Assembly: GCF_000265295.1 (NCBI RefSeq)
Contig: NC_018002.1
Coordinates: 1,798,001 to 1,862,000, forward strand
Direction of reading: 5' to 3'
Source: Sulfurospirillum barnesii SES-3
GTDB lineage: Bacteria; Campylobacterota; Campylobacteria; Campylobacterales; Sulfurospirillaceae
DNA: 64,000 nt
Part shown: positions 1 through 7,239 of the stretch, in pieces
Layout of the letters: each line of letters opens with the position of its first letter
Position numbering within the stretch: the stretch's first letter is position 1
The notes under the pieces: generated by a model
Seen by the model: the letters and a program-made list of their open reading frames with translations, nothing else
What the model was told of the DNA's origin: nothing
Database searches by the model: none
Translations under genes and position numbers: made by a program

Positions 1-399
1 AATTAAAGAGTTAATAGAACGTGAAGCCACAATAATAAATAAAGCAATAGGACGTACAAACAGAAGCGATGGTGTTGTGGTACGAGCGGCTAAAAACGCC
101 ACAGGAAAAGCCAATACAATGCCTAAAAGTGTTCCTAGTGTTGCAATATTTAAGGTATCCCACAAAGGCTTAAGCAAGCTTGGAAGATAACTCCAACGAG
201 GAGGAAACATACGATCTAGTAAATCATAGGCTTGCGTGGGTGCATCGTACACAAAAACCCACATCGTATCTTTAGTCATTTCCTGCCAACACAGTAGAAA
301 AAAACTAAGACTAAAAAGCCATGAAAACCACCACACCCATGCTTTAAAACGCATACGTTTCTGCCAGAGTTTCTCTGATGTTTCTTTTAAATAAACCAT
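1..399 (-). CDS. Phosphonate-type ABC transporter permease (PhnE family), partial
   Basis: The reverse strand encodes 133 residues from an ATG at 397-399 to the window edge, so the C-terminal half is missing. An N-terminal basic stretch is followed by a hydrophobic segment (WVWWFSWLFSLSFFLLCW). A periplasmic stretch and the start of the permease core follow (LWDTLNIATLGTLLGIVLAFPVAFLAAR), ending in a second helix. This matches the first half of PhnE-type permeases, including the TLxIAxxGTLLG region before the membrane domain. It overlaps the stop of the upstream permease gene by 13 bases, so the two are translated from one message. Such importers often have two different permease genes. The substrate (phosphonate, phosphite or phosphate) cannot be read from the sequence. 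Confidence 0.8.
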   Translation of the reverse strand, partial: MVYLKETSEKLWQKRMRFKAWVWWFSWLFSLSFFLLCWQEMTKDTMWVFVYDAPTQAYDLLDRMFPPRWSYLPSLLKPLWDTLNIATLGTLLGIVLAFPVAFLAARTTTPSLLFVRPIALFIIVASRSINSLI

Positions 400-1178
400 T
401 TTCTTACATACCCCGATACATATTCACATAAAAAAACAATCACAATAATGAGCAATAAAATTGCTGCGGCTGAATCATATTCATAACGATCAATCGCCGT
501 ATTCAGTGTTGCGCCAATACCGCCAGCGCCTACAATACCAATCACCGCTGATTCTCTAAAATTAATATCAAATCGATACAACCACAACCCAATCAAACGA
601 GGCATAATCTGTGGGACAATCGCATAATGTAGCGTTTGAAACCATGATGCCCCTGTGGCTCGAATTGCTTCCAGTGGCGCTTTATGAACCCCTTCAATCT
701 CTTCTGCTAACAACTTTGCTAAAAAGCCAATGGTAGCAAAGCAGAGCGTTAAAAATCCAGCAAATGCTCCAAAACCAAAAAGGGCAACCAAAAAAATAGC
801 AACAATCACTTCTTGCATCGAGCGTGAAATACTGATAAAAAAACGACACACCGCATAAATACTTTTAGGGCTAATGTTAGAAGCCGCACCAATCCCCACA
901 GGAATAGACAGTAAAATACCTGCAAGTGTGGATGTGACACTCATCGTAAGGCTTTCAATAATCCCTATCTTAATATCCACCCAGCGTGTTGTAAAATCAG
1001 GATGCATAAAGGCATTAAAAAAACGCCATCCTCTCTGCATCCCTTCTGCCATACGACTCCAATTCACATCAATGCTCAAACTTGCAAGGATTACATAAAC
1101 AAGAAAGGAAGTCCCCAATATCCAACGCCATTTAGCCGTTGGAATAAGATAATGCGGTCTACTCCATTGACGACTCAT
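387..1178 (-). CDS. phnE: Phosphonate/phosphite ABC transporter permease PhnE
   Basis: 263-residue inner-membrane permease that would form the channel of the PhnCDE importer. One N-terminal helix (residues about 18-35) precedes the binding-protein-dependent transport core, beginning at [29 protein letters not shown]. The cytoplasmic EAA-type loop ([23 protein letters not shown]) contacts the ATPase, and the C-terminal [18 protein letters not shown] stretch is highly typical of PhnE. Its ATG overlaps the phnC stop by four bases (ATGA), so it is translationally coupled to the ATPase gene. The family assignment is firm; the exact phosphorus compound is not. Confidence 0.9.
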   Translation of the reverse strand: MSRQWSRPHYLIPTAKWRWILGTSFLVYVILASLSIDVNWSRMAEGMQRGWRFFNAFMHPDFTTRWVDIKIGIIESLTMSVTSTLAGILLSIPVGIGAASNISPKSIYAVCRFFISISRSMQEVIVAIFLVALFGFGAFAGFLTLCFATIGFLAKLLAEEIEGVHKAPLEAIRATGASWFQTLHYAIVPQIMPRLIGLWLYRFDINFRESAVIGIVGAGGIGATLNTAIDRYEYDSAAAILLLIIVIVFLCEYVSGYVRKWFI

Positions 1179-1999
1179 ACGGCAAGCTCTAGTTTCATTT
1201 CGATACTTTCACTGCTACCTTTGGTGTGTATCTGTTCTTCTTTTTCTGCAGGTGTATGCCACTCTTCTTCCCCATAAATCGTTGTTAAAACCGTTTCACT
1301 CAGCGCATCAGGGGAACCATCAAAAACGATTTTTCCGCCATTGAGTCCAATAATACGATCTGCAAAATTTTGAGCAAGGGGAACATCATGAATATTAATA
1401 ATGGCAGGCAATTGCTGCTCTTTACAAATCTCACGAATCAGGCGCATAATTTGTCTGGATGTTTTAGGATCTAAACTAGCCGTTGGCTCATCAATAAGAA
1501 GCAATTCTGGATTTTGCGCCAATGCACGAGCAATGCCCACACGTTGCTTTTGTCCACCGCTTAGCTCATCAGCACGCTTATTGGTATGCTCTAAAAGCCC
1601 TACACGTTCCAAATAGGCAAAAGCCTTATCAATCTTTTCTTGTGGAAATTGACGAAAAAAAGAGCGCCAAAAAGGGACATACCCTAAGGTTCCTGAGAGC
1701 ACATTTTCCATCACACTTAAACGCTCAACTAAGGCATACTCTTGAAAAATCATACCAATAAGACGACGCTGTTCACGTAGCTTCGAAGAAGAGAGGCCGC
1801 TTAAGACCACACCATTTAACACGATAGAGCCTTGTGTAGGCTCTATCAAACGATTAACGCAACGAATCAGGGTTGATTTTCCAGCCCCTGATGGACCAAT
1901 GAGACCGAGGATTTCTCCTTTTTGAACATTAAAACTTATATCGTCTAAAATGAGACGAGAATTTTTATACGACTTACTGAGATGTTGAATTGAAAGCAT
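1175..1999 (-). CDS. phnC: Phosphonate/phosphite ABC transporter ATPase PhnC
   Basis: 274-residue ATPase subunit. Visible motifs are Walker [10 protein letters not shown] at about residues 36-44, a Q-loop ([17 protein letters not shown]), signature LSGGQKQR, Walker [13 protein letters not shown] and the switch histidine (INIHDVPLA). The leader [22 protein letters not shown] is standard for PhnC. A tail of about 35 polar residues after the ATPase core ([19 protein letters not shown]) is longer than usual and of unknown role. The gene begins eight bases after the phnD stop and overlaps phnE, completing a phnD-phnC-phnE-phnE order. Confidence 0.92.
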   Translation of the reverse strand: MLSIQHLSKSYKNSRLILDDISFNVQKGEILGLIGPSGAGKSTLIRCVNRLIEPTQGSIVLNGVVLSGLSSSKLREQRRLIGMIFQEYALVERLSVMENVLSGTLGYVPFWRSFFRQFPQEKIDKAFAYLERVGLLEHTNKRADELSGGQKQRVGIARALAQNPELLLIDEPTASLDPKTSRQIMRLIREICKEQQLPAIINIHDVPLAQNFADRIIGLNGGKIVFDGSPDALSETVLTTIYGEEEWHTPAEKEEQIHTKGSSESIEMKLELAV

Positions 2000-2007
2000 T
2001 ATTTCCC

Positions 2008-2955
2008 TTATTTACATGTATACGCTACGCCCATAGCATCATCGACTTTACGGACCACATCCCAGTGTTGTTTGAACGTGATAGGAATAAATTTGGTTTG
2101 ATTGGCACTCTCAAATTCCTTAAGAAGTTTGCTTCCTTCCCAGTTGTAACTAAAAAAGGCTTCTTTGATTTTTTCTTGAAGTTCTGGTTTAAGGTTATAC
2201 GCCATACCATAGCCTGTGGTAGGGAAAGTTTGTGATTTGTAAATGCTTACTAACTGCTCTTTTTTCACCACACCACGCTCCAACATACGTACTAAAACGG
2301 AATTGGCAATAGACGCAGCAGGGTAGTCTTTATTGGCAACACCTAAAATAGAGTTATCATGTTTGCCTGAAAAAACAGGTTCAAAATCTTTTTCTGCTTC
2401 CATTTTAAACTCTGCTTTTAAAATAGCAGAGGGTGCTTTATAGCCAGAATTTGACGTTTGTGAGGTGAAGGCTAGTTTTTTACCCTTAATATCTTCCACT
2501 TTGCTAATGCCAGAATTTGGATACGTGATAATCTCCATCTCATAGCCATAAGAGTTGTCATTGCCCGCCATCATTGCAAAAGGCTTAAAGCCTGCACATG
2601 CTACGGCAATAGGGTTTGAACCTGTGTTAAATCCTGCTACATGTAAACGACCTGCGCGCATCGCTTCAATTTGTGCAGCATTAGATTGTACGGGGAAGAA
2701 TTGCACTTTTTTTCCAGTCACTTTTTCCATGTGTACTAGAAAATCAGCCCACACTTCTGCATAAACAGAAGGGTCTTCAACAGGAGTATACGCAAAAATA
2801 AGGGTTGAGGGGTCTATGAGTTTACGAGCATCTTTAGGTGTATCTGCCACCATATCGCCATCTTTATCTTCATAGCGAGCATCCAATTTAAATTCTGCCC
2901 ATGCAAAATTTGAACACAAAAGCGAGACCAAAAATAGATATATAAAACGTTTCAT
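2008..2955 (-). CDS. phnD: Phosphonate/phosphite-binding periplasmic protein PhnD
   Basis: 315-residue solute-binding protein and first gene of the importer operon. A Sec signal peptide ([19 protein letters not shown], cleavage near residue 20) sends it to the periplasm. The mature part has PhnD-family features: [31 protein letters not shown], a central [12 protein letters not shown] loop that shapes the ligand pocket, and a [21 protein letters not shown] segment. The signature fits the phosphonate/phosphite/phosphate family but does not separate their ligands. An AGAGGAG Shine-Dalgarno about 10 bases before the ATG lies in the loop of an inverted repeat (see 2956-2995). The last codons (Y-T-C-K-stop) carry an imperfect copy of the window-wide ACATGT palindrome. 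Confidence 0.9.
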   Translation of the reverse strand: MKRFIYLFLVSLLCSNFAWAEFKLDARYEDKDGDMVADTPKDARKLIDPSTLIFAYTPVEDPSVYAEVWADFLVHMEKVTGKKVQFFPVQSNAAQIEAMRAGRLHVAGFNTGSNPIAVACAGFKPFAMMAGNDNSYGYEMEIITYPNSGISKVEDIKGKKLAFTSQTSNSGYKAPSAILKAEFKMEAEKDFEPVFSGKHDNSILGVANKDYPAASIANSVLVRMLERGVVKKEQLVSIYKSQTFPTTGYGMAYNLKPELQEKIKEAFFSYNWEGSKLLKEFESANQTKFIPITFKQHWDVVRKVDDAMGVAYTCK

Positions 2956-2995
2956 AGTACGTTAACTCCTCTTTAAAAATTTCGTTAACTGTACT
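2956..2995 (-). promoter_or_regulatory. Inverted repeat enclosing the phnD ribosome-binding site
   Basis: Arms at 2956-2966 (AGTACGTTAAC) and 2984-2995 (GTTAACTGTACT) are complementary over 11 base pairs with one bulged base. The 17-base loop holds the AGAGGAG Shine-Dalgarno of phnD. The start codon follows the downstream arm directly. It could be a protein operator in DNA or an RNA hairpin affecting phnD translation. The repeat is seen; the role is inferred. Confidence 0.4.
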
Positions 2996-3002
2996 ACCAC
3001 GA

Positions 3003-3020
3003 CATTACAAAATGATTACA
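3003..3020 (-). promoter_or_regulatory. Possible Pho-box-like direct repeat upstream of phnD
   Basis: On the minus strand two near-identical 7-mers, TGTAATC and TGTAATG, are separated by four bases (ATTT). This is the 7-4-7 spacing of PhoB-type boxes, about 50 bases before phnD. The bases fit the enterobacterial consensus only loosely, and C. jejuni PhosR is reported to use GTTTC repeats, so the call is tentative. The site overlaps a TTACATGTAA copy at 3016-3025, which could itself account for part of the similarity. Confidence 0.3.
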
Positions 3021-3114
3021 TGTAAACAACAATTGAGAAAACAATGATTAGAAACGCTTATCTGTCGTAGAAAGTATTGAAGAAAAGTTAAAAGAAGGAT
3101 TGAAAATAAAACGG

Positions 3115-3204
3115 TGGCGGACAGAGAGAGATTTGAACTCTCGGTCAGGTTACCCCGACGCACCCTTAGCAGGGGTGTGGTTTCAGCCACTCACCCATCT
3201 GTCC
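3115..3204 (-). tRNA. tRNA-Ser (anticodon GCU)
   Basis: The reverse strand folds as a class II tRNA. The acceptor stem is GGACAGA paired with TCTGTCC, with discriminator G and an encoded CCA at 3115-3117. The anticodon stem is CCCCT/AGGGG-like around loop CTGCTAA, giving anticodon GCU for AGC/AGU serine codons. A long variable arm (GTGCGTCGGGGTAACCTGAC) is followed by the T arm with GTTCAAATC. The 90-base length including CCA is normal for tRNA-Ser. Confidence 0.95.
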
Positions 3205-3242
3205 ATTAAAAAGTAGAGTGAAAGTATATCAAAAGTATATAA

Positions 3243-3276
3243 TAAACGGCTTAAGAGAAATCTCTCAAGCCGTTTA
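3243..3276 (-). terminator. Rho-independent-type terminator after the 47-aa ORF
   Basis: A near-perfect inverted repeat (TAAACGGCTT and AAGCCGTTTA outer stem, GAGA/TCTC inner stem, one mismatch, tiny loop) begins four bases after the stop of the small ORF at 3280-3423. On the minus strand it runs into TTTATTATATAC, a weak U tract. It separates that gene from the tRNA-Ser gene. Confidence 0.7.
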
Positions 3277-3279
3277 TCT

Positions 3280-3423
3280 TTAAATACAAAGAGAATCTCT
3301 TGATTTTAAAAACTTTTCAAGCAGTTTTTGAAGCTTTTGAGCACTGTCTTGATCTGTCTTTTTTGCCTCTTCAATCTTATCTTTAAGCATCACAACAAGC
3401 TTTACGCCTTCAATTAAATGCAT
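3280..3423 (-). CDS. Small hypothetical protein, 47 aa, predicted helical
   Basis: An ORF of 47 codons has a strong Shine-Dalgarno (AAAGGAG, five bases before ATG) and its own downstream hairpin terminator, which makes it a credible gene despite its size. The product begins MHLIEGVKLVVMLKDKIEEA and continues KKTDQDSAQKLQKLLEKFLKS. It is rich in Lys, Glu and Leu with heptad-like spacing, so it is probably an amphipathic helix or short coiled coil, without signal peptide or membrane helix. I do not recognise a family. It stands alone between the AsmA-like gene and tRNA-Ser. Confidence 0.6.
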   Translation of the reverse strand: MHLIEGVKLVVMLKDKIEEAKKTDQDSAQKLQKLLEKFLKSRDSLCI

Positions 3424-3479
3424 GAATACTCCTTTTAGATTAAGCTATATCTCTAAAAAAAGCAAAATTCATTCCTACA

Positions 3480-4913
3480 TTAAGGATGCTTCACAACGCC
3501 TTCGTAAAAAATAACACAGTTTTCGGCCGTATGGCTATTTTCTTGCTTTGACCCTTTGCTCTTATTTAACAAAGAAAGGGCAACGTTACTTAGCGTTTTT
3601 ATAGCAACGTCCTCAAGTTTAACAACAGGTTTTTGAAAGGTTCCTTCAATTTTTTGTTCAAAGCGAGCACACCCTTTTGCATCCAAAAGCGCTACTCTGA
3701 AATTTTTAAATTTTTCTTCTACAATATTCAGGGTACCCTTTAACGCAATACGATGCTTTGAGGTACTAAGCGCCACATCACTGAGTTGAATTTCAGAATA
3801 ACCAATATCCACTTTGGCATTGATCACTTTTAAGAGACTTTGTGAGTTTTGTGTAGATGTTAATCCGCCCACAAAGATGTTTGGCAATCCTTTTGTGCTA
3901 CTCAATGTATTTGCCACCGTATCAATATCGTAGCCTTTTAAAACGACATTTTCCCCATACAACTGCACAAAACCATTCACCGTGCTTTTAAACGTTAGGG
4001 TATCTCCTAGAAAAAAGGAGAGCTTTACATCGCCATTTGCTTTTCCACCCAATAACTCTTTTTGAAAAAGCTCTTTGGAAAGTTCTTCTAATTTTAAACC
4101 CTCTATTTTACTTTTCAATGAAATTTTAGGTTGTTTCCCACTCAAGTCAATTTTGACACTCCCCTCAGAAGGTGTTGAAAAAAGCGTATATTTTACATTT
4201 TCACTGGTAAGTATTGCCTCTTTCATCTCTAACGCCATACTAATATCACGAAGGGCGTATTGTGCATACTGTAATTTATCCATCGTGGTATTCGCTACAA
4301 AAGAGAGCCCCTGAAGCCTATGTTTTGATGCATCATAGCGAATATCATTGACCTCAAAATTAATATTTTCAAGTAGAAGTTTTGTATTTTCTTTAACCTC
4401 AGAATACTGAATATTTGCATTGATAAATTTAACTTTTTTCACATTGACCAAGGGGAAAGCAATTTCTTCTTCAAGACTACTGTGTGGCTCAGCAACTTTT
4501 TTTTCACTCACTCCCGTGTCTACCAAAGGCAACTCAAAGTTATACTGGTCATTTTTCATTTTTTCAATGCTTAAAACTAAGGTATCAAAAGCCACATGAC
4601 GAATTTTAATCTCTTTTTTAAGCAATGGAGCGATTTCTACAGCAACATCAAAACTTTTTAGTTTTGCAAAAGCGCCCTTTTCTTTATCATGAGGGTTGAG
4701 CACTTCAATATCAAAAACACTAATGCCCACAGGTGATAACGAAAGGGTAATATCGCCTTTTATCATCAACTCATAGCCTGTATTTTCTTTAATAAGCTTT
4801 TGAAGACGTGGCTTATATTCATTAAAATCAATCACTTTAATCAATAAGAAAAAAGCGACAATACTAAAAGCAAAAAACAACACGATACTAAGTACTATCT
4901 TTTGAAGCATCAT
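3480..4913 (-). CDS. AsmA-family protein
   Basis: 477-residue protein with one N-terminal membrane helix (LSIVLFFAFSIVAFFLLIKVI) followed by the AsmA opening IDFNEYKPRLQKLIKENTGYELMIKGDITLSLSPVGISVFDIEVLNP. The rest is a long beta-rich periplasmic region, as in AsmA proteins, which bridge inner and outer membrane and are linked to phospholipid or outer-membrane traffic. A mid-protein SLKSKIEGLKLEELSKELFQK-type segment is AsmA-like. It is shorter than E. coli AsmA (about 617 residues) but normal for Campylobacterota homologues. It is followed after 14 bases by pyrF on its 5-prime side. Confidence 0.75.
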   Translation of the reverse strand: MMLQKIVLSIVLFFAFSIVAFFLLIKVIDFNEYKPRLQKLIKENTGYELMIKGDITLSLSPVGISVFDIEVLNPHDKEKGAFAKLKSFDVAVEIAPLLKKEIKIRHVAFDTLVLSIEKMKNDQYNFELPLVDTGVSEKKVAEPHSSLEEEIAFPLVNVKKVKFINANIQYSEVKENTKLLLENINFEVNDIRYDASKHRLQGLSFVANTTMDKLQYAQYALRDISMALEMKEAILTSENVKYTLFSTPSEGSVKIDLSGKQPKISLKSKIEGLKLEELSKELFQKELLGGKANGDVKLSFFLGDTLTFKSTVNGFVQLYGENVVLKGYDIDTVANTLSSTKGLPNIFVGGLTSTQNSQSLLKVINAKVDIGYSEIQLSDVALSTSKHRIALKGTLNIVEEKFKNFRVALLDAKGCARFEQKIEGTFQKPVVKLEDVAIKTLSNVALSLLNKSKGSKQENSHTAENCVIFYEGVVKHP

Positions 4914-4927
4914 TTCCCTCTTATTTT

Positions 4928-5611
4928 TTAAATTGTTTCAATAATTTTTCGAACAACACTCAGTGGGTCACTACTTTGATAAATAGGACGCCCCACTACA
5001 ATAAAATCGGAAAGTTCGGCTTTTGCCATTGCAAGATCTGCCACGCGTTCTTGATCATCACGCGTCTCACCAAAGGGTCGAATACCTGGGGTTAAACTCA
5101 AAAATGATTCTGAAGTACAGGCTTTAATAGCACGGCTCTCAAACACAGAGCATACCACACCATGAATGCCTGCAAGATGCGCATCTTGAGCAAAATCAAG
5201 GGCTTTTTTAGCAATAGGAGCATGGTAGATCGCTTCAAATGAGGCATTGTCAAAACTTGTGAGAGCCGTCACAGCTAAAACAAGGGGTGGATTGGCAAAT
5301 GTATTGACACGTTCCATAACCATTTTCATGGCTTTAACACCACTTGAGGCATGCACATTAAACATATCAACACCCAATCCGACCATAGATTCCGCAGCAT
5401 CCGCCATGGTATTTGGGATATCATGAATTTTAAGATCTAAAAAAATTTTAAACCTTGGATTAATCGTTTTAATCTCTTCCAAAAGTGCTTGACCGTCTCT
5501 AATAAACGACCTCAAGCCTACTTTTAGCCACACGTTTTCACTTTTAAGCTTTGAAGTGAGTGCTAGATTTTCTTCTTTGGTGGACAAATCCAACGCAACA
5601 CAAAGCTCCAT
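4928..5611 (-). CDS. pyrF: Orotidine 5'-phosphate decarboxylase
   Basis: 227-residue decarboxylase that converts OMP to UMP in the last step of pyrimidine synthesis. The active-site signature DLKIHDIPNT is at about residues 58-67, with upstream ALDLSTKEE and KVGLRSFIRDG segments. The phosphate-binding end (TPGIRPFGETRDDQERVA and VVGRPIYQSSDP) is intact. Length is typical. Its start codon shares the final base of the nusB stop, giving tight coupling. The nucleotide and flavin genes here look like one ribH-nusB-pyrF operon. Confidence 0.95.
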   Translation of the reverse strand: MELCVALDLSTKEENLALTSKLKSENVWLKVGLRSFIRDGQALLEEIKTINPRFKIFLDLKIHDIPNTMADAAESMVGLGVDMFNVHASSGVKAMKMVMERVNTFANPPLVLAVTALTSFDNASFEAIYHAPIAKKALDFAQDAHLAGIHGVVCSVFESRAIKACTSESFLSLTPGIRPFGETRDDQERVADLAMAKAELSDFIVVGRPIYQSSDPLSVVRKIIETI

Positions 5612-6018
5612 TATTTAACTTCTCCCTCTTTACTAATAGCATCTAAAACGCCATTAATAAATTTAGGACTGGTTTCGTTACACAATTTTTTTGAAAGTTC
5701 AATCGCTTCATTAATGACCACAGCATTATCCAATTCTGAATACAAAACTTCATAGGCACCTAAGCGTAAAATAGCACGCTCTAACATACCAATTTCACTT
5801 AAATTCCACTCTTTAAGATGCCCATTAATGGCTTCATCAATCGTGCCTAAATGCGCTTTAACACCTTGATAAAGTCCCAAAGCAAACTCTTTTTGCTGAT
5901 TACGAATCTTTTTCTCTTCAAAAAGCTCATCTATAAATTTGTCAATTCCAGAATTTCCAATATCTTCTGCATACAAAAGGGTAATAATACTCTCTCGTGC
6001 TTGATGTCGTGTTGCCAA
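5611..6018 (-). CDS. nusB: Transcription antitermination factor NusB
   Basis: 135-residue all-helical RNA-binding factor that pairs with NusE (S10) on boxA RNA during rRNA transcription. The N-terminal MATRHQARESIITLLYA segment and the C-terminal VVINEAIELSKKLCNETSPKFINGVLDAI are classic NusB signatures. ribH-nusB adjacency is common in bacteria. It starts nine bases after the ribH stop and shares one base with pyrF. Confidence 0.95.
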   Translation of the reverse strand: MATRHQARESIITLLYAEDIGNSGIDKFIDELFEEKKIRNQQKEFALGLYQGVKAHLGTIDEAINGHLKEWNLSEIGMLERAILRLGAYEVLYSELDNAVVINEAIELSKKLCNETSPKFINGVLDAISKEGEVK

Positions 6019-6027
6019 TGCGTTTCC

Positions 6028-6492
6028 TTATAGGTTTTTATAGAGGCTAATCAGTTCAATTAAACCTGTCATGGCTTCAAAACCTTTATTACCTGCTTTA
6101 CTGCCTGCACGCTCAATCGCCTGCTCAATCGTATCGGTGGTTAAAACACCATACGTAACTGGCTTTTGGTATTTAAGCGCTGTATTGGCAACACCTTTAG
6201 TCGCTTCAGCTGCAACGTAGTCAAAATGAGGTGTACTCCCACGAATAACGGCTCCCACACAACACACTGCATCGTATTTACCAGAACTTAAAATTTTGTC
6301 AAGTGCTAAGGGAATTTCGTACGCACCAGGAACCAAAATAAGGTCTAAATTCTTTTCATCGCCACCATGACGAATAAACGCATCTTTTGCACCTTCAACC
6401 AAACGATCGGTAATAATGTGATTAAATCTACTGTTAATAATAGCAACTTTCTCATTGCCACCAAGGGCGAGTTTTCCTTCAATAATTTTCAT
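6028..6492 (-). CDS. ribH: 6,7-dimethyl-8-ribityllumazine synthase
   Basis: 154-residue riboflavin-pathway enzyme that condenses 5-amino-6-ribitylaminouracil with dihydroxybutanone phosphate; it assembles into icosahedral or pentameric shells. Key motifs are [50 protein letters not shown] (with the catalytic His of the PHFDYV loop) and [23 protein letters not shown]. First gene of a ribH-nusB-pyrF group, with AAGGATTGTA before the ATG. Confidence 0.96.
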   Translation of the reverse strand: MKIIEGKLALGGNEKVAIINSRFNHIITDRLVEGAKDAFIRHGGDEKNLDLILVPGAYEIPLALDKILSSGKYDAVCCVGAVIRGSTPHFDYVAAEATKGVANTALKYQKPVTYGVLTTDTIEQAIERAGSKAGNKGFEAMTGLIELISLYKNL

Positions 6493-6557
6493 TACAATCC
6501 TTCTATCAAATGTTGTTCAATGATACACTATTTTTCGTTACAATTTGATTAGGGGTA

Positions 6558-7175
6558 CTATTTTAAACTTTTAAAAACCCCTAAAGGTTGCCCCACAGGC
6601 AAAAATAAAGTTCCAAAATGCTTATTGAGTAAAATAGCACCTGCCCCATAAAAAGAGAACAATGCAATCCCTAATTCTGAATACGCTGCTAAAGTATGTG
6701 CACCTGCAAAAAGAGCAAAAACATCCCCTATCAAACCTATAAACAACAAATCAATCAGAATAAAAATCGCCAATAAAACTTTATTGGTTTCAATGGCGCC
6801 AATCGTCATAAAAAGTGTAAAAATAAGATACCCTACAAAGGCAATTCCTAGCTGTTTCGCATCGGCTTGTGCACTTAAAATATCACCAAATACGCCCATC
6901 TTCACCAACCATGAGAAGGCAACACCAAACCAAAAAAAGGCATACGCACCAAAAGCCGTTGCTCCAAAGATGTTATTGTGTTTAAAGTCAAAAAGAGAGG
7001 CAATCAATTGAACAAATGCCCCTAAAAAAATCGCCCAGGGCAATACCAAAGACAAACCCGATGTAAATCCTAATTTTTGAGAAGAAGCAACAAGTGTAAC
7101 CATGGCTAAGCCAAAAAGTCCCAGTGGTGTTGGGTCTGCAACAATGTTTTTGATGTATTGAATTTCATGAGGCAT
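6558..7175 (-). CDS. GPR1/FUN34/YaaH-family acetate/succinate transporter
   Basis: 205-residue inner-membrane protein with six predicted helices. The family motif appears as ADPTPLGLFGLAMVT (canonical NPAPLGL), and FFWFGVAFSWLVKMG is also family-typical. Members such as E. coli SatP move acetate or succinate with protons. I chose the ATG at 7173-7175 (MPHEIQYIKN) because AAGGGAG lies about nine bases upstream and homologues begin there. An in-frame ATG at 7265 would overlap ovoA. The Shine-Dalgarno sits in one arm of a strong hairpin (7184-7210). Acetate is the likely but unproven substrate. Confidence 0.82.
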   Translation of the reverse strand: MPHEIQYIKNIVADPTPLGLFGLAMVTLVASSQKLGFTSGLSLVLPWAIFLGAFVQLIASLFDFKHNNIFGATAFGAYAFFWFGVAFSWLVKMGVFGDILSAQADAKQLGIAFVGYLIFTLFMTIGAIETNKVLLAIFILIDLLFIGLIGDVFALFAGAHTLAAYSELGIALFSFYGAGAILLNKHFGTLFLPVGQPLGVFKSLK

Positions 7176-7183
7176 GAGAGATG

Positions 7184-7210
7184 CTCCCTTTAGTGTTAAA
7201 ATAAAGGGAG
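7184..7210 (-). promoter_or_regulatory. Nine-bp hairpin carrying the satP-type gene's Shine-Dalgarno
   Basis: Perfect 9-bp inverted repeat CTCCCTTTA / TAAAGGGAG with a 9-base loop, lying between ovoA and the transporter start. On the minus-strand RNA the downstream arm TAAAGGGAG contains the transporter's ribosome-binding site, so folding would hide it. No U-run follows, so it is not a clear terminator. Translational control or a transcript-processing site are both possible. Confidence 0.5.
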
Positions 7211-7239
7211 TATTATAATCTAATTTTTTAAGAATTTTA

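Noticed and set aside
6493-6557. Possible FMN riboswitch before ribH
   Set aside because: Only 65 bases lie between ribH and the next gene, too short for an RFN element, and its conserved boxes are absent.
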